Below are positions 36,019 to 45,079 of a stretch of 64,000 nt of DNA, piece after piece. The stretch lies in NCBI GenBank assembly GCA_037190845.1, contig JBBCJI010000023.1:1-64000 (forward strand), written 5' to 3'. Every line of letters starts with the position of its first letter. The first letter of the stretch is position 1. The notes under the pieces are model-generated. The model did not search any database. It was not told where the DNA came from and saw only the letters and a list, made by a program, of their open reading frames with translations. The translations under genes were made by a program, and so were the position numbers. Source of the DNA: JBEBVQ01 sp037190845 (GTDB taxonomy: Bacteria > Bacteroidota > Bacteroidia > Chitinophagales > Chitinophagaceae).

Positions 36019-36990
36019 TCATTTCCATTTTTCCTCAACAGAATCGAGAATGGTCCGGTAGCTTACATACCGGTCTGCTGCGATGGCGCCACTGGCAACG
36101 GCATCCAGGACAGCGCACCCCGGTTCATTTATATGCAGGCAATTATTAAAACGGCAATCCGGCAACAACCGACGCATCTCCGGGAAATAGTGCGACAATT
36201 CTGTCCGTTCCATATCCACCAGGCCAAATTCTTTTACCCCGGGCGTATCAATAATTCTGCCGCCACCACCCGGCATATCAAACATTTCGGCAAAGGTAGT
36301 CGTATGCATCCCCTTGCCGCTCCATCCGGAAACCTCCGCAGTCCGCAGATCAAGGCCGGGTAATAATTGGTTGATCAGGGTCGTCTTACCGGATCCGGAA
36401 TGTCCGCTGAACAAAGTTGTCCTGCCTTTGATCTTTTCCGCCAGCACAGCAACAGAATCCACCTGTAATGCCGTAAGCGCAAGCACCTCATAACCTGCAG
36501 CTTCATACATCTCCTGCCAATATCTGAGCTGTTGCTCATGCTTATCACGAAGCAGGTCTGTCTTGTTGATCACAATAAGCGCCGGTATATGATAGGCTTC
36601 TGCGGTAAGCAGGAAACGGTCTGTAAACCCCTGGGAAGTCCGTGGTTCGGTAAGCGTAACGACGATCAGCGCCAGGTCTATATTGGCCGCCACAATATGC
36701 TTCTGATGCCTGTTATGGGGCGATATACGCACGATATAGTTATGCCGGTCGGTAATTTCATGTATTATGGCTGTTCTCACTTCCGGGTCTTCTACCGTGA
36801 AAATAACCTTATCACCAATCGCAACGGGGTTGGTGGATGATATATCCGTATCGGTCTTCAATTTCCCTTTTATCCGGGCATTCCAGCTTACACCAGCGGC
36901 ATCACGGACAACATACCAGCTACCCGTTGAACGGTACACCAGCCCTTCCATCTGCCGGCCTTTAACGGTATGCTGCAGTTGCTCATTCAT
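36019..36990 (-). CDS. rsgA: Ribosome small-subunit biogenesis GTPase RsgA
   Basis: This circularly permuted GTPase helps the last stages of 30S maturation. The 323-residue protein has an N-terminal OB fold (GLVYRSTGSWYVVRD), then the permuted G motifs: G4 VINKTDLL, G1 GHSGSGKTTLINQLLPG, G3 DTPGVKEFGL, and a C-terminal zinc knuckle (CRFNNCLHINEPGC). The ATG at 36990 overlaps the stop of the upstream permease by eight bases, which suggests coupling. A longer frame reaching 37059 is not conserved. Confidence 0.95.
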   Translation of the reverse strand: MNEQLQHTVKGRQMEGLVYRSTGSWYVVRDAAGVSWNARIKGKLKTDTDISSTNPVAIGDKVIFTVEDPEVRTAIIHEITDRHNYIVRISPHNRHQKHIVAANIDLALIVVTLTEPRTSQGFTDRFLLTAEAYHIPALIVINKTDLLRDKHEQQLRYWQEMYEAAGYEVLALTALQVDSVAVLAEKIKGRTTLFSGHSGSGKTTLINQLLPGLDLRTAEVSGWSGKGMHTTTFAEMFDMPGGGGRIIDTPGVKEFGLVDMERTELSHYFPEMRRLLPDCRFNNCLHINEPGCAVLDAVASGAIAADRYVSYRTILDSVEEKWK

Positions 36991-38224
36991 AACGTAATGC
37001 TTCAATAGGATCCAGACGCGAGGCCTTAACAGCCGGATAGATACCTGATATAATACCAACTCCTGCGCACAAGCTAACCGCCACCAGTATCCATATCCAG
37101 GGCACTACAACAGGGCCCTTTAACAGGGAACCAACAAGATTGCCGGTCAGAACACCGGCAACAATACCGACAAAGCCTCCGGCCAGACTGATCAGTACGG
37201 ACTCTGTGAGGAATTGCCCCTTTATAGTACCTGCACGTGCACCGAGGGCTTTGCTGATGCCGATCTCCCGCGTACGCTCCGCGACGGAAACCAGCATGAT
37301 GTTCATCAGCCCTGTTACAGAACCGGCCACAGTAATAATGCCGATTACCAATGCCGCCCAACTGATATATTTGATGATATCCAATAGTGATACGATGAGG
37401 GAATCATTCAGGTTCACCGAAAAATTACTTTCCACTCCCGGCGGGAGCTTCCGTATAACCCGGAAAACACCTTCCGCCTCTTCTGCTATAACGGTTTTCC
37501 GTCTCACGTCTTTTACAGCGACACTGATCACATACGACTTGTCGCCACCATACAATATTCTTGCATTCTGTAAAGGCACCAGGATCATGTTATCCGTATC
37601 CATGATCATGCTGCCTCCGCGAGACTCCATAATGCCGATCACTTTATAAACCGCATTACCCACAGAGATCGTACGGCCTACCCCCTCCCGCATGTTTACC
37701 CCGAATAAACGGGCTGCTACCCCGCTGCCGATGATACAGGTATATGTGCCGGACTGTAGTTCATACGCCGAGAAGTTGCGTCCTGCAGCCAGTTGCGTAG
37801 CGGATATCTCAAGATAATGTTCATCCACTCCGGTAACGCGCACATTGGGATTAGTCTTTTTTGACCCGGCTGATGCCGTGGCAGTAGATGTGGCACTCGC
37901 AGACAACCCTACAACAGTGGAATGCCTGAACCGTTTGGAAAATGCAGCAGCTTCGTCATAAGTGATACGGTTATCTTCATATACCGAAAACCGGTTATTG
38001 CCGCCATGTCTGCTGCTTTTCAATACGGCCCCCGTGATCCGGAACGTATTGGCGCCCATGCTACTGAAGCTGGTATGTACTGAAGCTTTAAGTGCTTCCG
38101 ACGCAGTAAGTATGCCTACCAGCGCCATAATACCCAGCCCGATGATCGCCACCGTCAGGAAAAAACGGAGGCGATTGCCCTGAAGGGCACGCAGAGCAAG
38201 GGTAAGGTAAAACAGCAGCTTCAT
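36983..38224 (-). CDS. MacB/FtsX-like ABC transporter permease
   Basis: This 413-residue inner-membrane protein has one N-terminal helix (about 22-42), a periplasmic MacB_PCD domain (about 45-240), and three helices in the FtsX domain, with SVAERTREIGISKALGARAGTI between the first two. MacB-type permeases couple ATP use in the cytoplasm to periplasmic work such as peptide or lipoprotein export. No ATPase or adaptor gene is beside it. It is upstream of and overlapping with rsgA. Confidence 0.9.
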   Translation of the reverse strand: MKLLFYLTLALRALQGNRLRFFLTVAIIGLGIMALVGILTASEALKASVHTSFSSMGANTFRITGAVLKSSRHGGNNRFSVYEDNRITYDEAAAFSKRFRHSTVVGLSASATSTATASAGSKKTNPNVRVTGVDEHYLEISATQLAAGRNFSAYELQSGTYTCIIGSGVAARLFGVNMREGVGRTISVGNAVYKVIGIMESRGGSMIMDTDNMILVPLQNARILYGGDKSYVISVAVKDVRRKTVIAEEAEGVFRVIRKLPPGVESNFSVNLNDSLIVSLLDIIKYISWAALVIGIITVAGSVTGLMNIMLVSVAERTREIGISKALGARAGTIKGQFLTESVLISLAGGFVGIVAGVLTGNLVGSLLKGPVVVPWIWILVAVSLCAGVGIISGIYPAVKASRLDPIEALRYE

Positions 38225-38257
38225 ATAATCCTTAACAGTTGTTTAATCGCTCATAAA

Positions 38258-38375
38258 CAACACCCCTCTCTATCTCCCCTGAAAGGGAGACGATCACATG
38301 ATTCCCAACCCGGAAGCAGGACGACACAACGGCGCAAAATCCCCCTTTGAAGGGGGTGCAGAGGGATGTTTCTTT
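38258..38375. repeat. REP-like palindromic repeat (TCTCCC-GGGAGA family), compound copy
   Basis: Two palindromes, TCTCCCCTGAAAGGGAGA and CCCCCTTTGAAGGGGG, flank a 48-base spacer, and GAGGGATGTTTC follows the second. The words match those at 19360-19461 and 21810-21888. The rest of the 38225-38582 gap holds the atpG terminator and no gene. Confidence 0.6.
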
Positions 38376-38522
38376 CAACATAGAAGCTTTATGGCGAATG
38401 TCTATCATATTTATCATTGTTGGAGATGCCCAAATTAATCCTTGAAATGACGTATTTTTTATAAAGTCTCCGATACAGCATACTCCACAAATTTAGGCTT
38501 TATACCGTTCCGATACCTGCAC

Positions 38523-38557
38523 AAAAAAATGCCGCATAACCATCTTATGCGGCATTT
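38523..38557 (-). terminator. Rho-independent terminator of atpG
   Basis: A 13-bp perfect stem (38527-38539 with 38545-38557), 5-base loop and a run of T on the minus strand lie 25 bases after the atpG stop. Confidence 0.9.
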
Positions 38558-38582
38558 CCCTGAATAAGACATATCCGGTTGA

Positions 38583-39467
38583 TTACCCTCCCTGGAGCGC
38601 AGCCGCACCGCTTACGATTTCCGTAAGTTCAGTAGTAATGGCAGCCTGACGGGCACGGTTGTAGCTGATCTTCAGGTTCCGTAATAACTCGTTGGCATTT
38701 TCACTGGCCTTATCCATTGCAGTCATACGGGCGCCATGCTCTGAAGCATTCGCATCCAGGACCGCTTTAAATACCTGCGTATTCAGTATTTTAGGCATCA
38801 GTTCCTGCACCAGCGTTTCTTTTGAAGGCTCAAAAATGAAGTCATTATTTTTGTTATTGTCCGTATTTTCCACCTTAGGTATCGGCAGATAGGGTTCTAC
38901 CACAAAAACCTGTGTGGCTGCATTGCGAAACTGGCTGTAGATGATCTCGACGCGGTCATATTCCTTGTTGAGGAACGCCTGTTGCGCGTATACGGCCACC
39001 TCGCGAACGTGATCAAAGCTGAGATCGGAAAACAGGCCCCAGTAATTATCTACCACATTGTAGCCGTAACGGACAAAATAATCGTATCCCTTTTTACCAA
39101 CCGGCAGTAAGGTAACTCCTCCCCGCGCATGCTGCGCCGAATAACGTTCATTGATTGCCTGCCGGGTGAGCTTGATGATATTGGCATTATAGGCGCCGCA
39201 AAGACCGCGGTCGCTGGTAACAGGTATCAATAATATCCGCTCGGCCGGACGCTCATTGGCCAACGGCAGATCCATATCAGACGAAACACTGCTGACTATA
39301 TTACTGAGCATCTCCTGCAGCTTTTGCGCATAAGGACGCATTTGTATAATGGCATCCTGGGCACGACGCAACTTGGCCGCGCTCACCATTTTCATCGCTT
39401 TTGTGATCTGCTGTGTGGATGTTACTGACTTTATCCGGTTACGAACCTCTTTAAGCTGGCCTGACAT
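38583..39467 (-). CDS. atpG: ATP synthase F1 gamma subunit
   Basis: The gamma subunit is the central rotor shaft of F1. The 294-residue protein has the N-terminal helix MSGQLKEVRNRIKSVTSTQQITKAMKMV cut here to its key words (RNRIKSV, KAMKMVSAAKLRRAQ), SDRGLCGAYNANI, and the C-terminal helix NRARQAAITTELTEIVSGAAA. It stands apart from any other atp gene in the window, as when Bacteroidota split the F1 operon or when the rest lies elsewhere. A -7 box TACTTTTG is 33 bases upstream. Confidence 0.96.
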   Translation of the reverse strand: MSGQLKEVRNRIKSVTSTQQITKAMKMVSAAKLRRAQDAIIQMRPYAQKLQEMLSNIVSSVSSDMDLPLANERPAERILLIPVTSDRGLCGAYNANIIKLTRQAINERYSAQHARGGVTLLPVGKKGYDYFVRYGYNVVDNYWGLFSDLSFDHVREVAVYAQQAFLNKEYDRVEIIYSQFRNAATQVFVVEPYLPIPKVENTDNNKNNDFIFEPSKETLVQELMPKILNTQVFKAVLDANASEHGARMTAMDKASENANELLRNLKISYNRARQAAITTELTEIVSGAAALQGG

Positions 39468-39499
39468 ATTAAAATTTGATAAAAGGGGTATTTTGGGTG

Positions 39500-39507
39500 C
39501 AAAAGTA
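39500..39507 (-). promoter_or_regulatory. -7 promoter box of atpG (TACTTTTG)
   Basis: An exact TAnnTTTG match on the minus strand, giving a predicted 29-base leader. It implies atpG can be transcribed on its own, apart from the DUF983 gene upstream. Confidence 0.5.
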
Positions 39508-39568
39508 CGAATTATATGGAAAGGGGAAAGAGATTTGCCACATAAAAAACAATAAAGGCTCCAAAAGT

Positions 39569-39979
39569 CTATTCTTCCGATTTCATCGTAGCGCCTCTGC
39601 CGTATTTTACAAAACCATACAGGTAGATCACACGGGAGATGCGCATCAGCCAGGGCTGTATCAGAAGCACAATAGCTACCGAGCTGCCCAGGGCATAGAA
39701 TATACTGTTATCCTTGTAGGAGAGCCCGAAAATAATCCAGTATAATACAAACAGCATACCGATAATACCCACGGTAAGCGCATAGCTTACATAACCGGTA
39801 CCGTAATAAAATCCCACTTCAAGCTCCATTTTCTGGCCGCATACAGAGCAACGCTCAGGCATATGCAGCATATCTTTCAGCGGGAAAATGCTTTTGTTGG
39901 TAAACATTTGCCCTTTGCGGCAGTTGGGACACTTCATACCCAGCATACTGGGCAGCAATGCAGGTTTAGATTCCGACAT
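39569..39979 (-). CDS. DUF983 membrane protein with zinc-ribbon start
   Basis: The 136-residue protein has two CxxC pairs (MKCPNCRKG and ERCSVCGQ) followed by GFYYGTGYVSYALTVG and two or three membrane helices, as in DUF983. The four cysteines should bind zinc. The function is not known. A TACCTTTG -7 box ends six bases before the ATG, which predicts a two-base leader. Confidence 0.9.
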   Translation of the reverse strand: MSESKPALLPSMLGMKCPNCRKGQMFTNKSIFPLKDMLHMPERCSVCGQKMELEVGFYYGTGYVSYALTVGIIGMLFVLYWIIFGLSYKDNSIFYALGSSVAIVLLIQPWLMRISRVIYLYGFVKYGRGATMKSEE

Positions 39980-39984
39980 GCCTG

Positions 39985-39992
39985 CAAAGGTA
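39985..39992 (-). promoter_or_regulatory. -7 promoter box of the DUF983 gene (TACCTTTG), near-leaderless
   Basis: The box ends at 39985 and the ATG begins at 39979. Transcription starting about four bases after the box would leave about two bases of leader. A TTTG (40019-40016) lies 23 bases upstream, slightly longer than ideal. Confidence 0.55.
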
Positions 39993-40035
39993 CGTTGTTA
40001 TTACTATTTATATTTCAAAAAACGGAAAATCCAGA

Positions 40036-41874
40036 CTACTCTACCGTCACCGACTTCGCCAGGTTACGCGGCTGATCTACGTTTGCCCCCCTCATAATTG
40101 CTATGTGATAGGCCAGCAATTGCAGCGGCACCACGGTCACCAGGGGTGAAAGCAACTCTTCGGTCTGCGGGACTTCGATCACATGATCGGCCAGGTTCCG
40201 GATCTGGACATCGCCGGTATTGACCACGGCTATAATACGGCCTTTCCTGGCCCGTACTTCCTGAATATTGGAAACAATCTTTTCGTATGCGCTCTGGTTA
40301 GTTGCCAGGAATACAACCGGCATATCTTCGTCAATCAGCGCGATAGGTCCGTGCTTCATTTCAGCCGCCGGGTATCCCTCCGCATGTATGTATGATATTT
40401 CCTTTAGCTTAAGCGCCCCTTCCATCGCAACCGGATAGTTGAGCCCGCGGCCGAGATACAGAAAGTTGCTGGCATCCTTATAAATTGCCGCAATTTCTTT
40501 TATCTGTGCGTCCAGTTTCAGCGCTTCTTCCATTTTGGCCGGTATCTGCTCCAGTTCGTATAAGATCTGACGAAGCCGTGAAAGCGATATCGTACCTTTT
40601 TCCTGCGCGACTTGTAGTGCAATCAGTATAAGAATCGTGATCTGGGCTGAGAAAGCTTTGGTAGAGGCTACACCAATCTCTGGCCCGGCATGTACATAGG
40701 ACCCCGCATGAGACATGCGCGCAATAGACGACCCGATCACATTAACGATGCCGTAAATCAGCGCCTGACGCTCTTTAGCCAGTTGTATCGCCGCCAGCGT
40801 ATCGGCTGTTTCTCCCGATTGCGAGATGGCAATCACCACATCCGATTCCTTGATGATCGGGTTGCGATACCGGAACTCAGAAGCATATTCCACTTCCACA
40901 GGTATACGCGCCAGTTCCTCAATCAGATATTCCCCGATCAGGCCGGAATAATAGGAAGTGCCGCACGCCGATATAATAAAACGCTCCGCTTTATGTATCC
41001 GGGGCGCAAATTCATTCATCCCGCCCATTTTGATCCAGCCCTCCTGTGCGCTCATCCTGCCGCGCATGGCATCAGCAACAGCCTTAGGCTGTTCGTATAT
41101 CTCTTTCAGCATGAAATGATCAAAGCCTCCTTTTTCGATCATTTCAAGGCTCATCTCCAGCTTCTGAATCGTATGGGATTTTTCGATATTGCCCAGCGTT
41201 TTGATCGTAAACTGCCCGTCTCTGGTCACTACCGCATATTCTTCATCATCCAGGTACACTACATTATTTGTGTATTCAATAATCGGGGAAGCATCTGACG
41301 CCACAAAAAACTCCTCCGTACCGACACCGATCACCAGTGGGCTTCCTTTACGCGCAGCGATGAGCATATCCGGATTACGCTTATCCATCACTACGATAGC
41401 ATAAGCCCCTACCACTTCGTTGAGCGCGATACGTACAGCATCTTCCAGCGGCAGATTTTCCTGCTTTCTTATTTCCTCCACCAGATTTACCAATACCTCT
41501 GTATCCGTATCCGAATGAAAAACATAACCTCTTTTTTTCAGCTCGGTTTTCAGGACGTCATAATTCTCAATAATGCCATTATGAATAATGACCAGGTTCC
41601 CGGACTGCGAGAGATGCGGATGTGCATTACTATCGTTTGGGACACCATGCGTCGCCCAACGGGTATGACCGATACCAATTGTTGCGGAAACGTCTTTCTC
41701 TTTCGTAAAGGCCTCCAGATCGGCTACCTTTCCTGCCTTTTTATATACATGCAGATCACTGTTGAGCAAGGCAACACCTGCACTGTCGTAACCACGGTAT
41801 TCCAGTCTTTGCAAACCCTTTATCAGGATCGGGAATGCTTCCTTCCGGCCGATATAGGCGACAATACCACACAT
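40036..41874 (-). CDS. glmS: Glutamine-fructose-6-phosphate aminotransferase (isomerizing)
   Basis: GlmS makes glucosamine-6-phosphate, the entry to UDP-GlcNAc for peptidoglycan and lipid A. The 612-residue enzyme has the N-terminal catalytic Cys (MCGIVAYIG), GHTRWATHG and HNGIIENY in the glutaminase domain, and two SIS domains (ACGTSYYSG, ISQSGETADT, STKAFSAQ) ending in DQPRNLAKSVTVE. The ATG at 41874 puts Cys at position 2, as required. A frame extending to 41901 is rejected. No glmS ribozyme motif was seen in the four-base gap to the upstream gene. Confidence 0.98.
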   Translation of the reverse strand: MCGIVAYIGRKEAFPILIKGLQRLEYRGYDSAGVALLNSDLHVYKKAGKVADLEAFTKEKDVSATIGIGHTRWATHGVPNDSNAHPHLSQSGNLVIIHNGIIENYDVLKTELKKRGYVFHSDTDTEVLVNLVEEIRKQENLPLEDAVRIALNEVVGAYAIVVMDKRNPDMLIAARKGSPLVIGVGTEEFFVASDASPIIEYTNNVVYLDDEEYAVVTRDGQFTIKTLGNIEKSHTIQKLEMSLEMIEKGGFDHFMLKEIYEQPKAVADAMRGRMSAQEGWIKMGGMNEFAPRIHKAERFIISACGTSYYSGLIGEYLIEELARIPVEVEYASEFRYRNPIIKESDVVIAISQSGETADTLAAIQLAKERQALIYGIVNVIGSSIARMSHAGSYVHAGPEIGVASTKAFSAQITILILIALQVAQEKGTISLSRLRQILYELEQIPAKMEEALKLDAQIKEIAAIYKDASNFLYLGRGLNYPVAMEGALKLKEISYIHAEGYPAAEMKHGPIALIDEDMPVVFLATNQSAYEKIVSNIQEVRARKGRIIAVVNTGDVQIRNLADHVIEVPQTEELLSPLVTVVPLQLLAYHIAIMRGANVDQPRNLAKSVTVE

Positions 41875-41878
41875 AGGA

Positions 41879-43204
41879 TCAATTAATTTTGGAATAAACA
41901 ATAGTAAGCTTCAGCCGGTAATCCGGATCAGGGAAGTTCCGGCCACCGGCAATCAGGCGGTAGGCGCCAGGAAAGGTCTGGGTTCCGTTGATACGTAAAC
42001 GCAATTCATTTTTCCCCTGTAGTATCGCCTGCTGCAGTTCGCGGGGAAAGTTAATCGTATATACCATACGCGAGCCGCCAGTTGAAATAACCGGGCGCCC
42101 TCTACCATCAATAAAATCAAGCGGGGCAGCACTGTTGAGCGGCAGACGGTCTGCAATATTATAGGACGCACCGCCGGCATCAATACCAATAGGATAAATA
42201 CGGGCAGGCGGTGTAAATATAGCGCTCTGGGGGTCCTGCAGCAGGGATATCTCTAACCGGGCCTTATTAATCAGGGCTTGCGGAATTGCCTGAATATTGG
42301 GGATCACAATATCCAACGCTGCGCCGGGCTCATTCTGCAGCAATATTGTATCCGCGCCGGCAAGCGAGCTAAAGTAATGATTTATCTGGGGCGTATAGCG
42401 GCGGCTCAACCAGGTATAATGCGCACAAGAAGATGTACTGAAACTAAAGGCAGCCCGTACCGTATCTGCTGAATAAAACAGGATGCCCGCAGTGTTATAA
42501 TTGCTCGTACCGTCGAGCCTGAAATAATGTATTGCATTCGCAGCAGAGCTGTTCGTATCCGGCTCTATATACAGGCCTTTAAAAAAAGACAAAAATTCAG
42601 GATAGGATGAGAAGCGACTCACATTATTATTGATCAGATTGATAAAGTCTCCGGAAAGTTTTATACGCAGTTGGGGCTGTTCGCCTGACTTTATGTCCCC
42701 GACACTTACCGCGGCAGCCGACCCGACCGGATTATTACGATCTATCTGGAAACGGTGAAAAGAGTAATAATTGTCGTCGAGCGACATATTTTCCGATAGA
42801 AGGTATACGGTAAACCGCTGCGGCACATTGCCCGAAGTAGTATCTCCCCAGCTAAAACCACTGTAAGGTAATATCAGCACGGCAGAATCCGGCAGGATTC
42901 CGAAGGCATAAGATGTAGACGGAGGCACGACCTGGAAGGCTATACCGGCGTTTGTACGACCGAAAAAGGGATCATTGACCGTACCCAGACCGGCGTATAC
43001 CGGTGAAATATTATAGCTCGTCACAACAGAATCGTCATATACAGTACGGGTAATGACAGATAAAGTATCAGGAAATGTCACGGTGTTAATATTGTCGGCA
43101 GAAGAAAGCAGATTAGAATTAATAATCGTACTCTCCTTACAGCCATACATAGTGGTTATGAATACAATCAAAATGACTGTTGCATTCCTGATATGCTGCT
43201 TCAA
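41879..43204 (-). CDS. DUF4270 family lipoprotein
   Basis: This 441-residue protein has a lipobox (MYGC, about residue 22) and the DUF4270 words (TRTVYDDSVVTSYNISPVYAGLGTVNDPFFG region with the PFFG turn, DSAVLILPY, and a C-terminal RLKLTIVYSK). The family is typical of Bacteroidota; its role at the cell surface is unknown. It is four bases upstream of glmS and 37 bases after the glycogen-synthase-like gene. The row panC/glycogen-synthase-like/DUF4270/glmS is, as I recall, conserved in related bacteria. Confidence 0.88.
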   Translation of the reverse strand: MKQHIRNATVILIVFITTMYGCKESTIINSNLLSSADNINTVTFPDTLSVITRTVYDDSVVTSYNISPVYAGLGTVNDPFFGRTNAGIAFQVVPPSTSYAFGILPDSAVLILPYSGFSWGDTTSGNVPQRFTVYLLSENMSLDDNYYSFHRFQIDRNNPVGSAAAVSVGDIKSGEQPQLRIKLSGDFINLINNNVSRFSSYPEFLSFFKGLYIEPDTNSSAANAIHYFRLDGTSNYNTAGILFYSADTVRAAFSFSTSSCAHYTWLSRRYTPQINHYFSSLAGADTILLQNEPGAALDIVIPNIQAIPQALINKARLEISLLQDPQSAIFTPPARIYPIGIDAGGASYNIADRLPLNSAAPLDFIDGRGRPVISTGGSRMVYTINFPRELQQAILQGKNELRLRINGTQTFPGAYRLIAGGRNFPDPDYRLKLTIVYSKIN

Positions 43205-43241
43205 GTTCTGTTTTATTTTCGCAAAAATGATAAAAGATACG

Positions 43242-44069
43242 CTAAGACTCCGTTAAGCTTTTGTAAAGGTCCAGCAAAGGTGTAACATCTTCTTTCCAGC
43301 TCTCGTCATATTTAACAACCTTCTTATACCTGCTTGGTTTTACTTCTGCTGCTACGTTTTTCTCTGTTTTTTCCGATCCGAAAATCACCACATCGGCATT
43401 TTTTGCCGCTCCCAGCGTGAGTGCCTCGTTCGTACCGTCTTTATATAGCTCAAAATCCTTTTCCCTGATATCCGTACTGATCAGTGCCTTCTTCACAAAA
43501 TTGTCGCTCAGCTTTTCTTTAAACTGATCTTCCTGAACCGTAAAAATAGTTTTGGAATAACTGAACACCGGCTCCTTTTTATAAGCCGTTTTCAGGTACA
43601 ACGGCACAAGCGAAGTCATCCATCCGTGGCAATGAATAACATGCGGCGGCCATCCGAATTTTTTAACCGTTTCCAGAGCGCTTTTACAAAAAAAGATCAT
43701 CCGCTCGGCATTATCAGGAAAAAACTGATCCTGATCGTCTCTGAATGCATGTTTACGCTTAAAATAATCATCATTATCCATGAAATACACCTGCAATCGG
43801 GCATTAGGCAACGATGCCACTTTGATAATCAAAGGATAGTCATCCTTATCTATAATTATATTGATACCCGAAAGGCGCACCACTTCGTGAAGGCGATGCC
43901 TCCTTTCATTGATAACTCCAAACCGCGGCATGATCACCCGGATTTCCAGACCCGCGTCGAAAGTACTGATAGCCAACCTGTTCAGTATCTGTGCAAAATC
44001 AGTAAACTCAAGATAGGGGGAAAGTTCATTGGCTATGATTAAAACACGTTTTTTGGCGTCTGCAGACAT
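43242..44069 (-). CDS. Orphan glycogen/starch synthase N-terminal domain protein (GT5-like)
   Basis: The 275-residue protein matches only the N-terminal half of GT5 glycogen synthases: VLIIANELSPYLEFTDFAQILNRL, RVIMPRFGVINERRHRLHEV, and HCHGWMTSLVPLYLKTAYKKEP where a full enzyme has HCHDWHTALVP. The C-terminal Rossmann half with the catalytic Glu pair is missing, and the Asp of the HCHDW word is Gly. It is therefore unlikely to be a working synthase. The frame is complete with a normal start and stop, so this is not a fresh truncation. It is divergent from panC with a TAATTTTG -7 box at 44133-44126. Confidence 0.85.
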   Translation of the reverse strand: MSADAKKRVLIIANELSPYLEFTDFAQILNRLAISTFDAGLEIRVIMPRFGVINERRHRLHEVVRLSGINIIIDKDDYPLIIKVASLPNARLQVYFMDNDDYFKRKHAFRDDQDQFFPDNAERMIFFCKSALETVKKFGWPPHVIHCHGWMTSLVPLYLKTAYKKEPVFSYSKTIFTVQEDQFKEKLSDNFVKKALISTDIREKDFELYKDGTNEALTLGAAKNADVVIFGSEKTEKNVAAEVKPSRYKKVVKYDESWKEDVTPLLDLYKSLTES

Positions 44070-44125
44070 GTGCTTGTTTTAAGTTATACAATGGGGGAAT
44101 GTAAAAATTCCGGAAAAATGGTCTG

Positions 44126-44163
44126 CAAAATTACGAAAATATTAATTGCGAAACGTTACTTTG
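44126..44163. promoter_or_regulatory. Divergent promoters for the GT5-like gene and panC
   Basis: The minus strand has TAATTTTG (44133-44126), an exact -7 box for the GT5-like gene with a leader of about 54 bases. The plus strand has TTACTTTG (44156-44163), one base from consensus, for panC with a leader of about 17 bases. Confidence 0.5.
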
Positions 44164-44183
44164 CACCTTCAGCCTTCATTTGC

Positions 44184-45050
44184 ATGGTTTTATTCAAAAA
44201 AATAGCAGATCTGCAGGCATGGCTTAACAGCAATCCGCAGGCAGGTAAACAATTGGGATTTATCCCTACAATGGGTGCGCTACATGAAGGGCACAAGTCG
44301 CTTGTAGCACAGGCTGTGGCGGATGGTGTCTATTCCATATGCAGTATATTCGTGAACCCCTCTCAGTTTAACGACAAAGCCGATTTCAGCGCTTATCCGG
44401 TCACCCCGGGGCCTGACCTGGCGCTCCTCGCCGACGCCGGTTGTGATGTCGTTTTCATGCCGGATACTGATGAAATTTATCCTGAAGGCACCGAACAGTC
44501 CAACAATTTCACCTTCGGCTACCTGGAAACAGTACTCGAAGGATTCCACCGGCCGGGACATTTCAAAGGAGTGGGACAGGTAGTGAACCGCCTGCTTGAG
44601 ATCGTACAACCTGATATTCTTTACATGGGCGGCAAAGATTACCAGCAATGCCTGATCGTCCGTGAAATGCTGGAGCAAACCGGAAAATCGCAGGACGTCC
44701 GGATAAATATCTGCCCTACAGTACGGGAAGCAGACGGCCTGGCTATGAGCTCCCGCAACCGCCGGCTCACTGAACCGCAACGTGCCATTGCCGGTATTAT
44801 ATACCAATGCCTCGTGTCGGTGCAAAGCAAGCAAAAAACAGCCCGGTTCAGTGTATTACAGAAAGAATGTACTGAACTGATGCAGGCAAAAGGTATAGAG
44901 CCCGAATACATAGCGCTTGCAGACGCCCGCAACCTTAGCCTGCTTGCAGATTTTGACCACAGCATCCCCATGATCGTACTGATTGCTGCAAAAATAGGAC
45001 AGACACGGCTGATAGACAATATCTTACTATCACAACCAGAGGATATATAA
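44184..45050 (+). CDS. panC: Pantoate-beta-alanine ligase
   Basis: PanC joins pantoate and beta-alanine with ATP to make pantothenate for coenzyme A. The 288-residue enzyme has the nucleotidylyltransferase word TMGALHEGHKSL, IFVNPSQFNDKADF, GHFKGVGQVVNRLLEIVQPD and GGKDYQQCLIVREM, and RNRRLTEPQRA. The ATG at 44184 (MVLFKKIADLQ) is chosen; the frame is open back to 44070 without conserved sequence. It converges on pyk with 29 bases between stops. Confidence 0.97.
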   Translation: MVLFKKIADLQAWLNSNPQAGKQLGFIPTMGALHEGHKSLVAQAVADGVYSICSIFVNPSQFNDKADFSAYPVTPGPDLALLADAGCDVVFMPDTDEIYPEGTEQSNNFTFGYLETVLEGFHRPGHFKGVGQVVNRLLEIVQPDILYMGGKDYQQCLIVREMLEQTGKSQDVRINICPTVREADGLAMSSRNRRLTEPQRAIAGIIYQCLVSVQSKQKTARFSVLQKECTELMQAKGIEPEYIALADARNLSLLADFDHSIPMIVLIAAKIGQTRLIDNILLSQPEDI

Positions 45051-45079
45051 TGAGGCCAGGCTGATGAATAGCAGCCTCT

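Noticed and set aside
41875..41878. glmS ribozyme
   Set aside because: Only four bases separate glmS from the gene upstream, and no ribozyme core is seen in the upstream coding end.
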